NCBI GenBank assembly: GCA_937915475.1
Contig: CALGIR010000285.1
Coordinates: 1 to 20,116, forward strand
Source: an uncultured Bacteroidales bacterium
GTDB taxonomy: Bacteria; Bacteroidota; Bacteroidia; Bacteroidales; Tenuifilaceae
Length of the DNA: 20,116 bases
Direction: 5' to 3'
The translations under genes and the position numbers were made by a program. Positions 1 to 8,797 of the stretch are shown piece by piece (position 1 is the stretch's first letter; each line of letters begins with the position of its first letter). The notes beneath the pieces are model-generated. The model worked only from the letters and a program-made list of their open reading frames with translations. It did no database searches and had not been told where the DNA came from.

Positions 1-45
1 GGCTGGGATTTCATGTGGCTTGAAGCATCAACCAACGGAAAAGCC
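1..45 (+). repeat. 45-bp exact direct repeat of bases 266-310, out of frame
   Basis: Bases 1-45 are identical to 266-310, which encode GWDFMWLEASTNGKA within the beta-sandwich domain. The offset is 265 bp, not a multiple of three, so the first copy is read in another frame: its own frame runs into TGA at 55-57. Sequence diverges abruptly after base 45. This is consistent with a 265-bp tandem duplication (unit 46-310) of which only the end of the first copy is visible, or with a contig-end artefact. Confidence 0.85.
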
Positions 46-742
46 CTATTTTATTGATTTTGAAGAAGGTGTAGGCTACTGGGATACCGAAAATGGTTGG
101 GGCATCTCGACGGAAGAATACTTCTCGGGCAGCCATTCATTTACTGAAAGTCCCAACGGGCAATACTCAAACAATCTAAAAAGTGCAGCAACGCTAAGCT
201 ACTTTAACCTCGAAGGATATACCTCGGCCAGCTTATCATTTTACAATAAATACGAAATAGAATCGGGCTGGGATTTCATGTGGCTTGAAGCATCAACCAA
301 CGGAAAAGCCTGGGCCGAACTCGATAAATTCACTGGGAATCAAACCTCGTGGCAACAAAAAACATATAACCTGTCTAATTACCTTAATGAACCATACGTT
401 GTTGTCCGATTCCGTTTTGAAAGCGACAACTATGTTGCAAAGCAAGGGATGTACATTGATGACTTTAAGATTTTTGGAGAAAAATCTACTTCAAACATTA
501 CCCACAATAGATTGCCTAAACTTAAAGTTTACCCCAATCCTGCATTGCACACCGTAAACGTGGAGATTGAAAGCAACGGAATTATGACCATTAGGGTTTT
601 CGACATGCTTGGACAGTTGATGTATAAAAAGGAATCAACCGAAAAAGCGAACTTTAGCATAATCAAATGGCCTAAGGGACTGTACGTTATCGAAGCCAGT
701 ACCGCAACAAAAATTTATACCGAAAAGTTAATTGTAAGATAA
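2..742 (+). CDS. T9SS-sorted secreted protein, 3' part (5' end outside window)
   Basis: The frame is open from base 2 to the TAA at 740-742; no proper start is visible (the first in-window start-like codon, TTG at 20, is probably spurious), so this is a C-terminal fragment of about 246 codons. The first ~150 residues look like a jelly-roll/MAM-like beta-sandwich of the type seen at the end of secreted peptidases: IDFEEG, GWGIS, SGSHSFTESPNG, MWLEASTNGKAW, RFRFESD and GMYIDDFKI are typical strand and ligand-loop motifs. After a short linker the last ~75 residues (from LPKLKVYPNP, about base 517) form the type IX secretion sorting domain: VYPNPA..., IRVFDMLGQLMY, W-KGLYVIEA, KLIVR. The protein should therefore be exported through the T9SS and anchored or released at the cell surface. 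The N-terminal catalytic or adhesive part, if any, is not in the window. Bases 1-45 duplicate 266-310 out of frame (see repeat). It ends 1 nt from the convergent idi gene. Confidence 0.8.
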   Translation, partial: AGISCGLKHQPTEKPYFIDFEEGVGYWDTENGWGISTEEYFSGSHSFTESPNGQYSNNLKSAATLSYFNLEGYTSASLSFYNKYEIESGWDFMWLEASTNGKAWAELDKFTGNQTSWQQKTYNLSNYLNEPYVVVRFRFESDNYVAKQGMYIDDFKIFGEKSTSNITHNRLPKLKVYPNPALHTVNVEIESNGIMTIRVFDMLGQLMYKKESTEKANFSIIKWPKGLYVIEASTATKIYTEKLIVR

Positions 743-743
743 G

Positions 744-1283
744 CTAACGTAAAAGTTCCCCAATAGCCTGCTTAACCTCATGGAAGTGGTTATGAACAAT
801 ATGCTTTAGCCAATAGGTGTATTGGTCTGGGTTTTCGATTACGTCCCTTTCCAAATCCTCCAGCGAAACCCATGCAAAGCCTGCTACCTCAGTTGGATTA
901 GGCGCTGGGTTATCGTTATATAAACCAACGTAAATGTGATCGATCTCATTCTCAATTAGCCCATTATCAAACTCAATGGTATAATGAAAACTTGTAACAA
1001 ATAGCAGATCTGTATCAAATCCCATCTCCTCAACAAGCCGCTGGTGTACTGCATGCTCCATCTCCATCCCTTTGGGCAAATGGCTGCAACAGGTATTGGT
1101 CCACAACCCAGGCGAATGGTATTTGTCCAGCGCCCTACGGTGAATCATTAGCTCACCACTATCGTTTACAACAAATATTGAGAAAGCCCTATGCAATAAG
1201 CCATTACGATGAACATCCTGCTTTTCATCAAATCCAACTATCTCATCATTTCTATCCACTAGGGTTATTAAACTCTTCTCCAT
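744..1283 (-). CDS. idi: Isopentenyl-diphosphate delta-isomerase, type 1 (Nudix fold)
   Basis: This 179-aa protein has the length and motifs of type 1 IPP isomerase (E. coli Idi is 182 aa), a cytoplasmic metal-dependent enzyme that interconverts isopentenyl and dimethylallyl diphosphate for isoprenoid synthesis. Visible are H31 in LLHRAFSIFVVN, the catalytic-cysteine motif TNTCCSH (C66 aligns with the E. coli catalytic Cys), the Nudix-like helix KGMEMEHAV..RLVEEMGF (72-89) with its Glu pair, and ENEIDHIY (E111/E113, corresponding to the E. coli ENE catalytic glutamates). The ATG at 1281-1283 fits the family N terminus (LITLVDRNDEIVG). It is convergent with the T9SS gene and divergent from the TPR gene; a promoter candidate lies just upstream. 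Monocistronic as far as can be seen. Nothing looks damaged. Confidence 0.95.
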   Translation of the reverse strand: MEKSLITLVDRNDEIVGFDEKQDVHRNGLLHRAFSIFVVNDSGELMIHRRALDKYHSPGLWTNTCCSHLPKGMEMEHAVHQRLVEEMGFDTDLLFVTSFHYTIEFDNGLIENEIDHIYVGLYNDNPAPNPTEVAGFAWVSLEDLERDVIENPDQYTYWLKHIVHNHFHEVKQAIGELLR

Positions 1284-1307
1284 TGTTAAAGTGTATTATT
1301 ATATGGG

Positions 1308-1339
1308 CAAATATATACATTAACCTTTTCGTAACACAA
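1308..1339 (-). promoter_or_regulatory. Bacteroidota-type promoter for idi
   Basis: Read on the minus strand there is TTG (1339-1337), a 21-bp spacer, then TATATTTG (1315-1308), a perfect match to the Bacteroidota -7 box TAnnTTTG with a -33 TTG at accepted spacing. A transcript would begin near 1301, giving a leader of roughly 17 nt before the idi ATG. Confidence 0.5.
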
Positions 1340-1484
1340 TGGTTCACCACTACAAACGTTATACAATCGTCAAAAATAGCGTTGGCCTAAACCAAGTGGC
1401 AATACACTAGAGTTATCAACAACTTAGTGTTGAAATAATATGCGGGATTAACGTAAGTATTAGCTCATTAATTTGTATTTTTAC

Positions 1485-4400
1485 ATGAAATTTAAGCCAT
1501 ATAATATGCTTTCATCACTGGTTCGTTTTGCAACAATGTGTACCCTGGTTTTTTTTACCCTAAGCCTTACCGCACAAGAAACCAAGCAACAAACTCACCC
1601 CCACAGGATTTTCGACAAGGGTGTCGAACTTTTTGAAAAGGGTAATTTTGTTTCAGCCCAGAAACATTTTCAGGAATATGTTCAGGCTGCACAACCCAAT
1701 GAGCTTCACCTTACGGGCGAAGCCGAGTTCTATAATGCCCTTTGTGCCATAGAGCTGTTTAATGGGGATGCAGAATACCTAATCCGAACGTTTATTAACA
1801 ACTATCCCGATAACCAAAAAGTAAATACTGCCTTTTTTGAGCTGGCAAAACTTCGCTACCGTGAGCGCAAGTATAACGATGCAATTTATTGGTTTAAGCA
1901 AACCAATAGAAGCGGATTGAGCCTTGAGCAAAAAGCAGAACTGCTTTTCAAAATGGGATATAGCCATTTTATGCTGGATGAATTTGATGAGGCAGGCAGA
2001 GCATTTTTTGAGATAAAGGATACTAAAAACAGATACTCTTCGCCAGCAACCTACTACTACTCACACATTGCCTACTCACAAAATAATTTGGCCACAGCGC
2101 TTAAGGGTTTTCAAAAACTAAGCAGCGACGAAACCTTTGCCCCACTTGTCCCCTACTACATCACCCAAATTTATTACAAGCAAAGGGAGTACAGCAAAGT
2201 GGTTGACTATGCCCCCCCAATTCTCGAAGATGCCACACCAAAACGTGCTCCTGAAATTGCCCGATTAATTGGCGAATCGCTATATCGATTGAGAAGATAT
2301 GATGAAGCAGTACCCTACATTGAACAGTTTGTTGAAAAAGCAACATCACTAACCCGAGAGGACAACTATCTAGTAGGCTTTATCTACTACCGAAACGGTA
2401 AGAATACCGAAGCAGTAAAATACCTTGAGCGTGTTACAACCGACGACGATACGCTTAGCCAAAATGCATACTACCACCTTGCCGATTGCTACCTTAAGGA
2501 CGATGATAAAGCAAAAGCCCGTCAGGCTTTCTCCATGGCATCAAAGTACAACTTCGATATGACAATTAAAGAGGATGCTCTTTTCAACTTTGCCAAGATA
2601 ACATTCGAAACGCTTTACAACCCTTTCAACGAAGCCATTGAGGCTTTTCTTTCGTACATCGAACTTTTCCCTAATAGCCAGCGCATCGACGAGGCACACA
2701 GCTACTTAGTGCAAGCATATGCAAACACCAAGAACTACAGGGAAGCATTAGTCTCACTCGATAAAATAGCAAACAAGGATGCCTCTATCAGACAGGCATA
2801 CCAAAGGGTTGCGTTCTTTAGAGGAATTGAACTTTTTCAGAACCTTAACTTCACCGAAGCGGTTGAAAAGTTTACCCTTTCGCTAAAATACCCTGAGTAC
2901 AACAAATCGCTATCGGCACTTGCCCTATACTGGCGAGGAGAAGCCTACTACCGAATTGAAAACTTTCAGCAAGCGGCAAACGACTATAACCAGTTCCTGC
3001 TTTCATCCGGATCGTTCGACCAGTCTGAATACAAAATGGCTCACTATAACTTGGGCTACGCACATTTTAAACTCAAAAACTACGACGATGCCATTGTATG
3101 GTTCAGAAAGTACACAACACAAAGCGTAAACAATAATACATCATATTTAGGCGATGCCTATAATCGTATTGCTGACTCATACTATATTCTGAGACGGTAC
3201 TGGGTTGCTCTCGATTATTACGAAAATGCAATTAAAACCAATACCATTGATGTTGATTACGCAATGCTTCAAAGGGGCATTGCCTTTGGTTTGGTTGAAA
3301 GACCCCAGAAAAAAATCGAATCATTGCTTAGCCTAGTTGAGAATCATCAAGAATCAGATTTTATGGACGATGCCCTATTTGAACTTGCCGAGACCTACCT
3401 TTCGATGGGTGAAGCAAATAGCGCAATTCGCTACTACACTAGAATACAGGAGGAATATCCCGGAAGTTCCTACTTTGTAAAAGCATTGGTTCAGCTAGGC
3501 ATCTCAGCATACAACAAGAACGATTCCGAGAACGCAATGGGTTACTACAAAAGAGTTGTGGAAGAGTTCCCCGGCTCGTCGGAAGCAAAGAATGCTTTAA
3601 TCGGTATTAGGAATATTTATGTTGATGATGGGAACGTTGAAGACTACTTCACCTACGCATCAAGGCTTGGAAGTTTAGGTAATGTAAGTATGGCCGAAAA
3701 AGACTCGCTTTCGTACATTGCCGCAGAACGAATTTACATGAGCGGCAACTGCCAAAAGGCTTTGCAGAACCTCTCAAAGTACATCGAGGAGTTTCCAAAG
3801 GGTAATTTTATCCTAAATGCAAGTTACTACATGGGCGATTGCTACTACAAAACCAATCAATTCGATAACGCCCTTACCGCATTTAACCAAGTGGTTCAGA
3901 AACCCAAAAACCCTTTTACCGAGCAAACGCTCATAGCAGCATCAACAATATACATGCAGCAAGATAGGTACGCAGAGGCTTACGAGATGTTTAGCATGCT
4001 TGAATCGCTTGCCGATTTAAGATCAAGCCTTCTCGACGCCCGGGTTGGAATGATGCGATCGGCCCAAATGCTAAATAACCATCAGGAGGTGGTTGAGGCT
4101 TCGGCTAAAGTTCTTATCACCGAAAAACTCCCCAACGAAATTGAAATTGAAGCAAGGTTTAACAAAGCAAAAGCACTGGTGGAACTCGATCGCCTTTCCG
4201 ATGCATTTAACGAATTTGCAAGAGTATCTATCAACCTAAAAACAAAACAGGGAGCGGAAGCAAAATATCGTATGGCAAAAATATACTTCGACAGGGGTGA
4301 ATTTGACAAAGCCGAGAAGGAGATTTTTAGTTTTGCGGAAAATAATACACCGCACCAGTACTGGTTAGCCAGTAGTTTTATTATGCTAGCCGATGTATAT

Positions 4401-4583
4401 ATTGCAAGAGATGACTTTTTCCAAGCCAAAGCAACATTACAGAGTGTTATAGATGGGTATGGTACTCCAAACGATGGGATAATCGATGATGCTTCTAGTA
4501 AGCTAACCAGTTTAGTTAAGGCTGAAAAGGAAAAACAACAAGGAGAAAATGCCAACGATACCATTAACATTCAATGGAACTAA
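1485..4583 (+). CDS. Large exported tetratricopeptide-repeat protein
   Basis: The frame opens with a TTG at 1473, but the ATG at 1485 (1032 aa) or the one at 1506 better places the signal peptide (MLSSLVRFATMCTLVFFTLSLTAQ, cleaved after Q). The rest is almost wholly helical TPR-like repeats: repeated patterns of Y/F-N/D-A-I/L-x-x-F/Y, such as RKYNDAIYWFKQ, RRYDEAVPYIEQF, ENFQQAANDYNQFL, KNYDDAIVWFRKY, GEANSAIRYYTRIQEEYPGS, NQFDNALTAFNQVV, GEFDKAEKEIF. It resembles BamD/YbgF-type periplasmic TPR scaffolds but is much longer. No catalytic motif is seen. Its stop overlaps a possible upstream start of the next gene (a barrel protein), and the functional start of that gene is 42 nt further, so the two are probably co-transcribed. 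Such TPR/barrel pairs are recurrent in Bacteroidota; a role as periplasmic partner of the barrel is inference. Function unknown. Confidence 0.85.
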   Translation: MKFKPYNMLSSLVRFATMCTLVFFTLSLTAQETKQQTHPHRIFDKGVELFEKGNFVSAQKHFQEYVQAAQPNELHLTGEAEFYNALCAIELFNGDAEYLIRTFINNYPDNQKVNTAFFELAKLRYRERKYNDAIYWFKQTNRSGLSLEQKAELLFKMGYSHFMLDEFDEAGRAFFEIKDTKNRYSSPATYYYSHIAYSQNNLATALKGFQKLSSDETFAPLVPYYITQIYYKQREYSKVVDYAPPILEDATPKRAPEIARLIGESLYRLRRYDEAVPYIEQFVEKATSLTREDNYLVGFIYYRNGKNTEAVKYLERVTTDDDTLSQNAYYHLADCYLKDDDKAKARQAFSMASKYNFDMTIKEDALFNFAKITFETLYNPFNEAIEAFLSYIELFPNSQRIDEAHSYLVQAYANTKNYREALVSLDKIANKDASIRQAYQRVAFFRGIELFQNLNFTEAVEKFTLSLKYPEYNKSLSALALYWRGEAYYRIENFQQAANDYNQFLLSSGSFDQSEYKMAHYNLGYAHFKLKNYDDAIVWFRKYTTQSVNNNTSYLGDAYNRIADSYYILRRYWVALDYYENAIKTNTIDVDYAMLQRGIAFGLVERPQKKIESLLSLVENHQESDFMDDALFELAETYLSMGEANSAIRYYTRIQEEYPGSSYFVKALVQLGISAYNKNDSENAMGYYKRVVEEFPGSSEAKNALIGIRNIYVDDGNVEDYFTYASRLGSLGNVSMAEKDSLSYIAAERIYMSGNCQKALQNLSKYIEEFPKGNFILNASYYMGDCYYKTNQFDNALTAFNQVVQKPKNPFTEQTLIAASTIYMQQDRYAEAYEMFSMLESLADLRSSLLDARVGMMRSAQMLNNHQEVVEASAKVLITEKLPNEIEIEARFNKAKALVELDRLSDAFNEFARVSINLKTKQGAEAKYRMAKIYFDRGEFDKAEKEIFSFAENNTPHQYWLASSFIMLADVYIARDDFFQAKATLQSVIDGYGTPNDGIIDDASSKLTSLVKAEKEKQQGENANDTINIQWN

Positions 4584-4624
4584 TTACAATTAATTGCTGT
4601 ACACTGAAAAGTAAGTCCCTACAT

Positions 4625-6295
4625 ATGAACAGACCAATCATCATAACCATAGCATCACTTGTCCTGATTGTTTTTTGCACAAACACTTTAATAGCACAGG
4701 ACGACAAATTAACCAAAGAGGTTCAAGTGGTTAAGCCCTACGAACCAACAATATCGGACGCATTTAAAATAAATGAGCTACCACGGGTAGAGGATACCAT
4801 TCGTATTTCGCCCTCATTTAGCTACAATTTAATCATGCGCCCTGTTTTAATAGGGTTTGAGGTTAATCCTATCCCCGCTGCACGTATGGTTGCCGAACCA
4901 CTTTCGAGGATTAGTAAAGGTTATGCTAAACTTGGTTTTGGGAACTACGCATCGCCTTTGGCCGAACTCTACTACTCCAACGAAAGATCGGAGGATTTCT
5001 CCTACGGAGTATGGCTTAAGCACAGATCATCCTTTGGCAATATTAAGCTGGATAACAACCAGAAAGTTGATGCTAACTACAACAGAACAAACCTTTCTGC
5101 ATATGGAAAACGCATCTTTAAACAATCGGTGCTTAAAGGCAGCATTGCATACAACCACTTTGGCTACAACCTATACGGATTTGACACTCTATCAGCTGCT
5201 CCAGCCATACCCGACTCGCCAGAATATCAGGCACAGAAAAACTTCAACCTTGGGCTAAACTATCATTCAACGCATAGCGATTCTACCCACTTAAACTATA
5301 GGGTAAGCACAAAATTCGATCATTTTTCCGATAAATTTAGTGTACAGCAAAGCAGTTTCTATCTTAGCGGTAATATCGATAAGTACTTCCGGGTTGAGAA
5401 AATTGGTAGTACCGTTGAATTCACCCACCATATCAACAGTGAAAACCTATCGCCAAGCAATAACACCCTTATAACATTCTCACCTTGGGTGGGGCTATTT
5501 GCAAAGCAATGGAGAGTCAAAGCTGGCATAAGGGCAACATTCGACATAAACGAAAGGGGTACGCAATCGCATTTCTTCCCCATCGGACACCTATCGTACG
5601 ATATTATTAGTAACTACGTTATTCCCTACTTTGAGTTTAGTGGACACATAGAGGATAACCACTATTCAAAAATTTTGAGCGAAAACCCTTGGGCAACCCC
5701 TGGCCTAGATGTGTGGAATGCGAGCCACAAATTTATTATGAAAGGGGGAATAAAGGGAAACATGAGTCCAAAGGTAGCTTACAACTTATCGGCAAGTTTT
5801 TCGTTGGTTGACAGTGCCCACTTTTTTGTAAACAACCTCAACCAATCCGAGGGTTATTTCAATAACACATTCGATGTTGTTTACGACAACATCAGAAAAA
5901 AGGACTTTCTGGGGGAGCTAACCTTTGCCCCAACAACAAATATCAAAATTTTTGCCCTGGCCCAGTACACCGCATATACCATGCAAGACATAGATAAACC
6001 GTGGCATAAACCCAATTTTACGGCAAAAACCACAATTTGGTATAGCCTACAGAATAAAATTATTCTGAAATCGAGCATATACTACGAGGGGAAACGGGAC
6101 ATTATGCTCCAAAATCTTTCAAGCACACAAATTGATGGTATCTTTGATATTAACCTTGGGCTTGAGTACCGCTATAACAAAAGAGCATCAGCATTTATTG
6201 ATATTAACAATCTAACCGCAAATCGTTACCATGCCTGGTATTTATACCCTGTACAAAGGTTTCAGCTAATGCTAGGTATAACTTACGCACTTTAG
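4625..6295 (+). CDS. TonB-receptor-like outer-membrane beta-barrel protein without plug
   Basis: The frame could begin at ATG 4574, overlapping the TPR stop codon, but the ATG at 4625 starts a clean signal peptide (MNRPIIITIASLVLIVFCTNTLIAQ), giving 556 aa, and is preferred. The mature start has the segment KEVQVVKPYEPTISDAFKINELP, then PSFSYNLIMRPVL, a conserved entry seen in Bacteroidota proteins named TonB-dependent receptor or hypothetical. The remainder alternates amphipathic strands rich in Y, F, N and S (YSNERSEDFSYGVWLKHRSSFG, KIFALAQYTAYTM) and ends in RYHAWYLYPVQRFQLMLGITYAL, an outer-membrane barrel C terminus as in TonB receptors. No separate plug or TonB box is recognised, so transport function is uncertain. 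It follows the TPR gene closely and probably works with it in the envelope. Confidence 0.8.
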   Translation: MNRPIIITIASLVLIVFCTNTLIAQDDKLTKEVQVVKPYEPTISDAFKINELPRVEDTIRISPSFSYNLIMRPVLIGFEVNPIPAARMVAEPLSRISKGYAKLGFGNYASPLAELYYSNERSEDFSYGVWLKHRSSFGNIKLDNNQKVDANYNRTNLSAYGKRIFKQSVLKGSIAYNHFGYNLYGFDTLSAAPAIPDSPEYQAQKNFNLGLNYHSTHSDSTHLNYRVSTKFDHFSDKFSVQQSSFYLSGNIDKYFRVEKIGSTVEFTHHINSENLSPSNNTLITFSPWVGLFAKQWRVKAGIRATFDINERGTQSHFFPIGHLSYDIISNYVIPYFEFSGHIEDNHYSKILSENPWATPGLDVWNASHKFIMKGGIKGNMSPKVAYNLSASFSLVDSAHFFVNNLNQSEGYFNNTFDVVYDNIRKKDFLGELTFAPTTNIKIFALAQYTAYTMQDIDKPWHKPNFTAKTTIWYSLQNKIILKSSIYYEGKRDIMLQNLSSTQIDGIFDINLGLEYRYNKRASAFIDINNLTANRYHAWYLYPVQRFQLMLGITYAL

Positions 6296-6625
6296 CTCAG
6301 AATTTAACTCTAAACGCGCCCTCTTGACAATAATTGGTTGAGGTTAAACCAAATTTTCACGATTTGATTTAACTCTGTTTTTGCAATCTTTCTTAGGAGA
6401 AAAATCACCAAAGCCAACCCTTAAAAACATAATCTCAGTTTTGGCTAATAAAACACTGACCATCAAAACCATAGGTCGTTAAAAAAATGTACAAATAATT
6501 CGAAAATACCATAGAAAATCCATTGAAATTTACTACTTTTGAGAGTTAAACTAAGTTTACATTAAATCATTGATATTCAGCATTTTCTTAAAATTGCTGT
6601 TTTGAATATTATAGAAAGTAGCAAA
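6296..6625. other. Non-coding gap upstream of gyrB
   Basis: 330 bp, AT-rich, with no convincing gene. A weak hairpin (stem TTGGTT 6334-6339 with AACCAA 6347-6352, followed by ATTTT) could act as a terminator for the barrel gene. The gyrB promoter candidate lies in the second half. Confidence 0.6.
6534..6541 (+). promoter_or_regulatory. -7 box candidate for gyrB
   Basis: TACTTTTG is an exact TAnnTTTG match 84 nt before the gyrB ATG. No good TTG -33 element is seen at 19-21 bp upstream, so support is partial. Confidence 0.35.
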
Positions 6626-8611
6626 ATGGATAATTTGGACAACGAGAAGTTGATAAATGGACCCGATCTTGAGCAGTATTCTGCAGGTAACATACAGGTA
6701 CTTGAGGGTTTAGAGGCAGTAAGGAAGCGACCTGCCATGTACATTGGCGACACGGGCACCAGAGGATTACATCATCTGGTTAACGAGGTTATTGACAACT
6801 CAATTGATGAGGCGCTTGCTGGGCACTGCTCCAGAATAGATTTAACCATAAATGAGGATGGATCCATCACCGTTGTTGACGATGGTAGAGGAATTCCCGT
6901 TGACTATCACGAGAAGGAGAAAAAATCGGCCCTTGAAGTTGTAATGACAGTGCTGCATGCTGGTGGAAAATTCGATAAAGGATCATACAAAGTTTCGGGT
7001 GGATTGCATGGCGTAGGCGTTTCGTGCGTTAATGCTCTCTCGGAGAAACTTGTTGCCGAAATTCACCGAGATGGTAAGATATGGAAACAGGAGTACTGCA
7101 AAGGTGCACCTCTCGAACCAGTTCGAGAGGTTGGAAGTACCGATAAAACAGGAACAATGATTACGTTCCTTCCCGATGATACTATCTTCGACCAATCAAT
7201 AGAATTCAAATTTGAAATTCTGGCTACCCGGTTACGTGAACTTGCTTTTTTAAACAAGGGTATATATTTGTCGGTTACCGACAAGCGCGAGTTTGAAGAG
7301 AATGATAATGGCGATCAATTCCGACATGAGGAGTTCCACTCGACTGAAGGGCTGAAGGAATTCGTTGAGTTTCTCGACACTAATCGTGAATCACTTATAG
7401 AGACTACCATTTACATTGAATCGGACAAGAACGAGGTTCCCGTTGAGGTTGCAATGCAGTACAATTCCTCATTCTCCGAAAACCTCCACTCATACGTAAA
7501 TAATATCAACACCATTGAAGGAGGTACGCACCTAACAGGTTTTCGCAGGGCACTTACGCGTACCCTGAAAAGGTATGCCGATGAATCGGGAATGCTCTCC
7601 AAGCTAAAATTCGACATCAGCGGTGATGACTTCCGTGAGGGATTAACGGCTATTATTTCTGTTAAGGTTCAGGAACCACAGTTCGAAGGACAAACCAAGA
7701 CTAAGCTTGGCAACTCTGAGGTTAGCCTTGCTGTTGACCAGGCTGTTAGCGAAGCATTGGCCAATTACCTTGAAGAGAACCCAAAGGATGCCCGCACAAT
7801 TGTACAAAAAGTTATTCTTGCCGCTCAAGCTCGACATGCTGCGCGAAAAGCCCGTGAATTGGTTCAACGAAAATCTGTTCTTTCTGGATCGGGCTTGCCC
7901 GGAAAACTATCCGATTGCTCTGAGAGAGACCCTGCAAAAACTGAGGTTTTCCTTGTTGAGGGCGACTCGGCAGGCGGAACAGCCAAACAGGGGCGCGATA
8001 GACAATTTCAGGCCATTTTACCCCTTCGCGGTAAGATACTGAACGTGGAAAAGGCGATGCAGCATAGAACTTTCGAAAATGAAGAGATAAAGAATATGTT
8101 TACGGCCTTTGGAGTATCCATTGGTACCGAGGAGGACAGCAAAGCCCTTAATATCGAAAAAATAAGATACCATAAGATAATCATCATGACCGATGCCGAT
8201 GTGGATGGAAGCCACATTGCAACGCTAATTATGACCTTCTTTTTCCGTTACATGAACGACCTTATCAACGAGGGTTATCTATACATCGCCACACCCCCAC
8301 TTTATCTTATTAAAAAAGGCAAAGAAGAGCGTTATTGCTGGAACGAAGAGCAGCGTATCCAAGCAGTTGAGGAATTAGGAAAAGGAAGGGAGGGCTCGGT
8401 ACATATTCAGCGCTACAAAGGTTTGGGAGAGATGAATGCTGAGCAGCTGTGGGACACAACCATGAACCCTGAAACCAGACTACTCCGCCAGGTAACCATA
8501 TCGAGCGCAGTTGAGGCCGATAGGATTTTTTCAATGCTAATGGGCGAAGAGGTACCACCAAGACGAGAGTTTATTGAAAAACATGCCAGATACGCAAAAA
8601 TTGATATCTAA
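6626..8611 (+). CDS. gyrB: DNA gyrase subunit B
   Basis: GyrB is the ATPase and TOPRIM subunit of the type IIA topoisomerase that introduces negative supercoils, acting in the cytoplasm with GyrA. The frame opens at TTG 6602, but ATG 6626 gives the more usual N terminus (MDNLDNEKLINGP..., 661 aa). Motifs: GHKL ATPase with N58 (EVIDNSIDEA), D85 (VDDGRGIP) and lid GGLHGVGVSCVNALS; the QTK loop at Q356-K358 (QTKTKLGNSEV); the quinolone-region SGLPGKLSDC; TOPRIM residues E445 (VEGDSAGG) and D523/D525/D527 (MTDADVDGSHI); QRYKGLGEMN; and the tail ending ...FIEKHARYAKIDI. The E. coli-specific ~165-residue insertion is absent, as is usual in this phylum. GyrB and not ParE is favoured by overall sequence and the C-terminal ending, but the distinction is by recognition. 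Monocistronic: own promoter region and a terminator 9 nt after the stop. Confidence 0.96.
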   Translation: MDNLDNEKLINGPDLEQYSAGNIQVLEGLEAVRKRPAMYIGDTGTRGLHHLVNEVIDNSIDEALAGHCSRIDLTINEDGSITVVDDGRGIPVDYHEKEKKSALEVVMTVLHAGGKFDKGSYKVSGGLHGVGVSCVNALSEKLVAEIHRDGKIWKQEYCKGAPLEPVREVGSTDKTGTMITFLPDDTIFDQSIEFKFEILATRLRELAFLNKGIYLSVTDKREFEENDNGDQFRHEEFHSTEGLKEFVEFLDTNRESLIETTIYIESDKNEVPVEVAMQYNSSFSENLHSYVNNINTIEGGTHLTGFRRALTRTLKRYADESGMLSKLKFDISGDDFREGLTAIISVKVQEPQFEGQTKTKLGNSEVSLAVDQAVSEALANYLEENPKDARTIVQKVILAAQARHAARKARELVQRKSVLSGSGLPGKLSDCSERDPAKTEVFLVEGDSAGGTAKQGRDRQFQAILPLRGKILNVEKAMQHRTFENEEIKNMFTAFGVSIGTEEDSKALNIEKIRYHKIIIMTDADVDGSHIATLIMTFFFRYMNDLINEGYLYIATPPLYLIKKGKEERYCWNEEQRIQAVEELGKGREGSVHIQRYKGLGEMNAEQLWDTTMNPETRLLRQVTISSAVEADRIFSMLMGEEVPPRREFIEKHARYAKIDI

Positions 8612-8619
8612 TCTTATTT

Positions 8620-8654
8620 AAAAAGGGGCTGTCTGAAAAACAGCCCTTTTTTTT
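8620..8654 (+). terminator. Rho-independent terminator of gyrB
   Basis: Stem A8620-T8632 pairs with A8640-T8652: the GC-rich core GGGCTGT/ACAGCCC plus a G-T and A-T extension, loop CTGAAAA, followed by a T-tract. The A-run on the left side could let it also serve the convergent MORN gene on the minus strand. Confidence 0.85.
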
Positions 8655-8680
8655 GCGTAAACAGCTTTAAATGTTGAAGT

Positions 8681-8716
8681 GCGTTATCCTGAGCAGAATT
8701 TAAGAAAAGTCGAGGG
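8681..8716. repeat. Degenerate CCTGAGC...GTCGAGGG intergenic repeat
   Basis: TCCTGAGC followed by GAATTTAAGAAAAGTCGAGGGG resembles a decayed, expanded form of the CCTGAGCGAAGTCGAAGG core found intact in the two elements near 11 kb. It sits in the short gap between two convergent genes. Confidence 0.45.
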
Positions 8717-8797
8717 GACGTTAAAAGGGTTTAAAGAGACAAGTCAAAATAGTAGGTCATATCCTGTCCACTATACAGCATTCAATCAAAATGTTAT

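Noticed and set aside
1178..1390. 70-codon plus-strand frame opposite the idi start
   Set aside because: Overlaps idi and its promoter antisense, with no recognisable features.
1468..1475. TTAATTTG as promoter of the TPR gene
   Set aside because: One mismatch to TAnnTTTG, no -33 TTG at proper spacing, and it would put the transcription start almost on the ATG at 1485.
4082..4570. 162-codon minus-strand frame
   Set aside because: It is antisense to the well-supported TPR gene, has no independent motif and its composition mirrors the sense codons.
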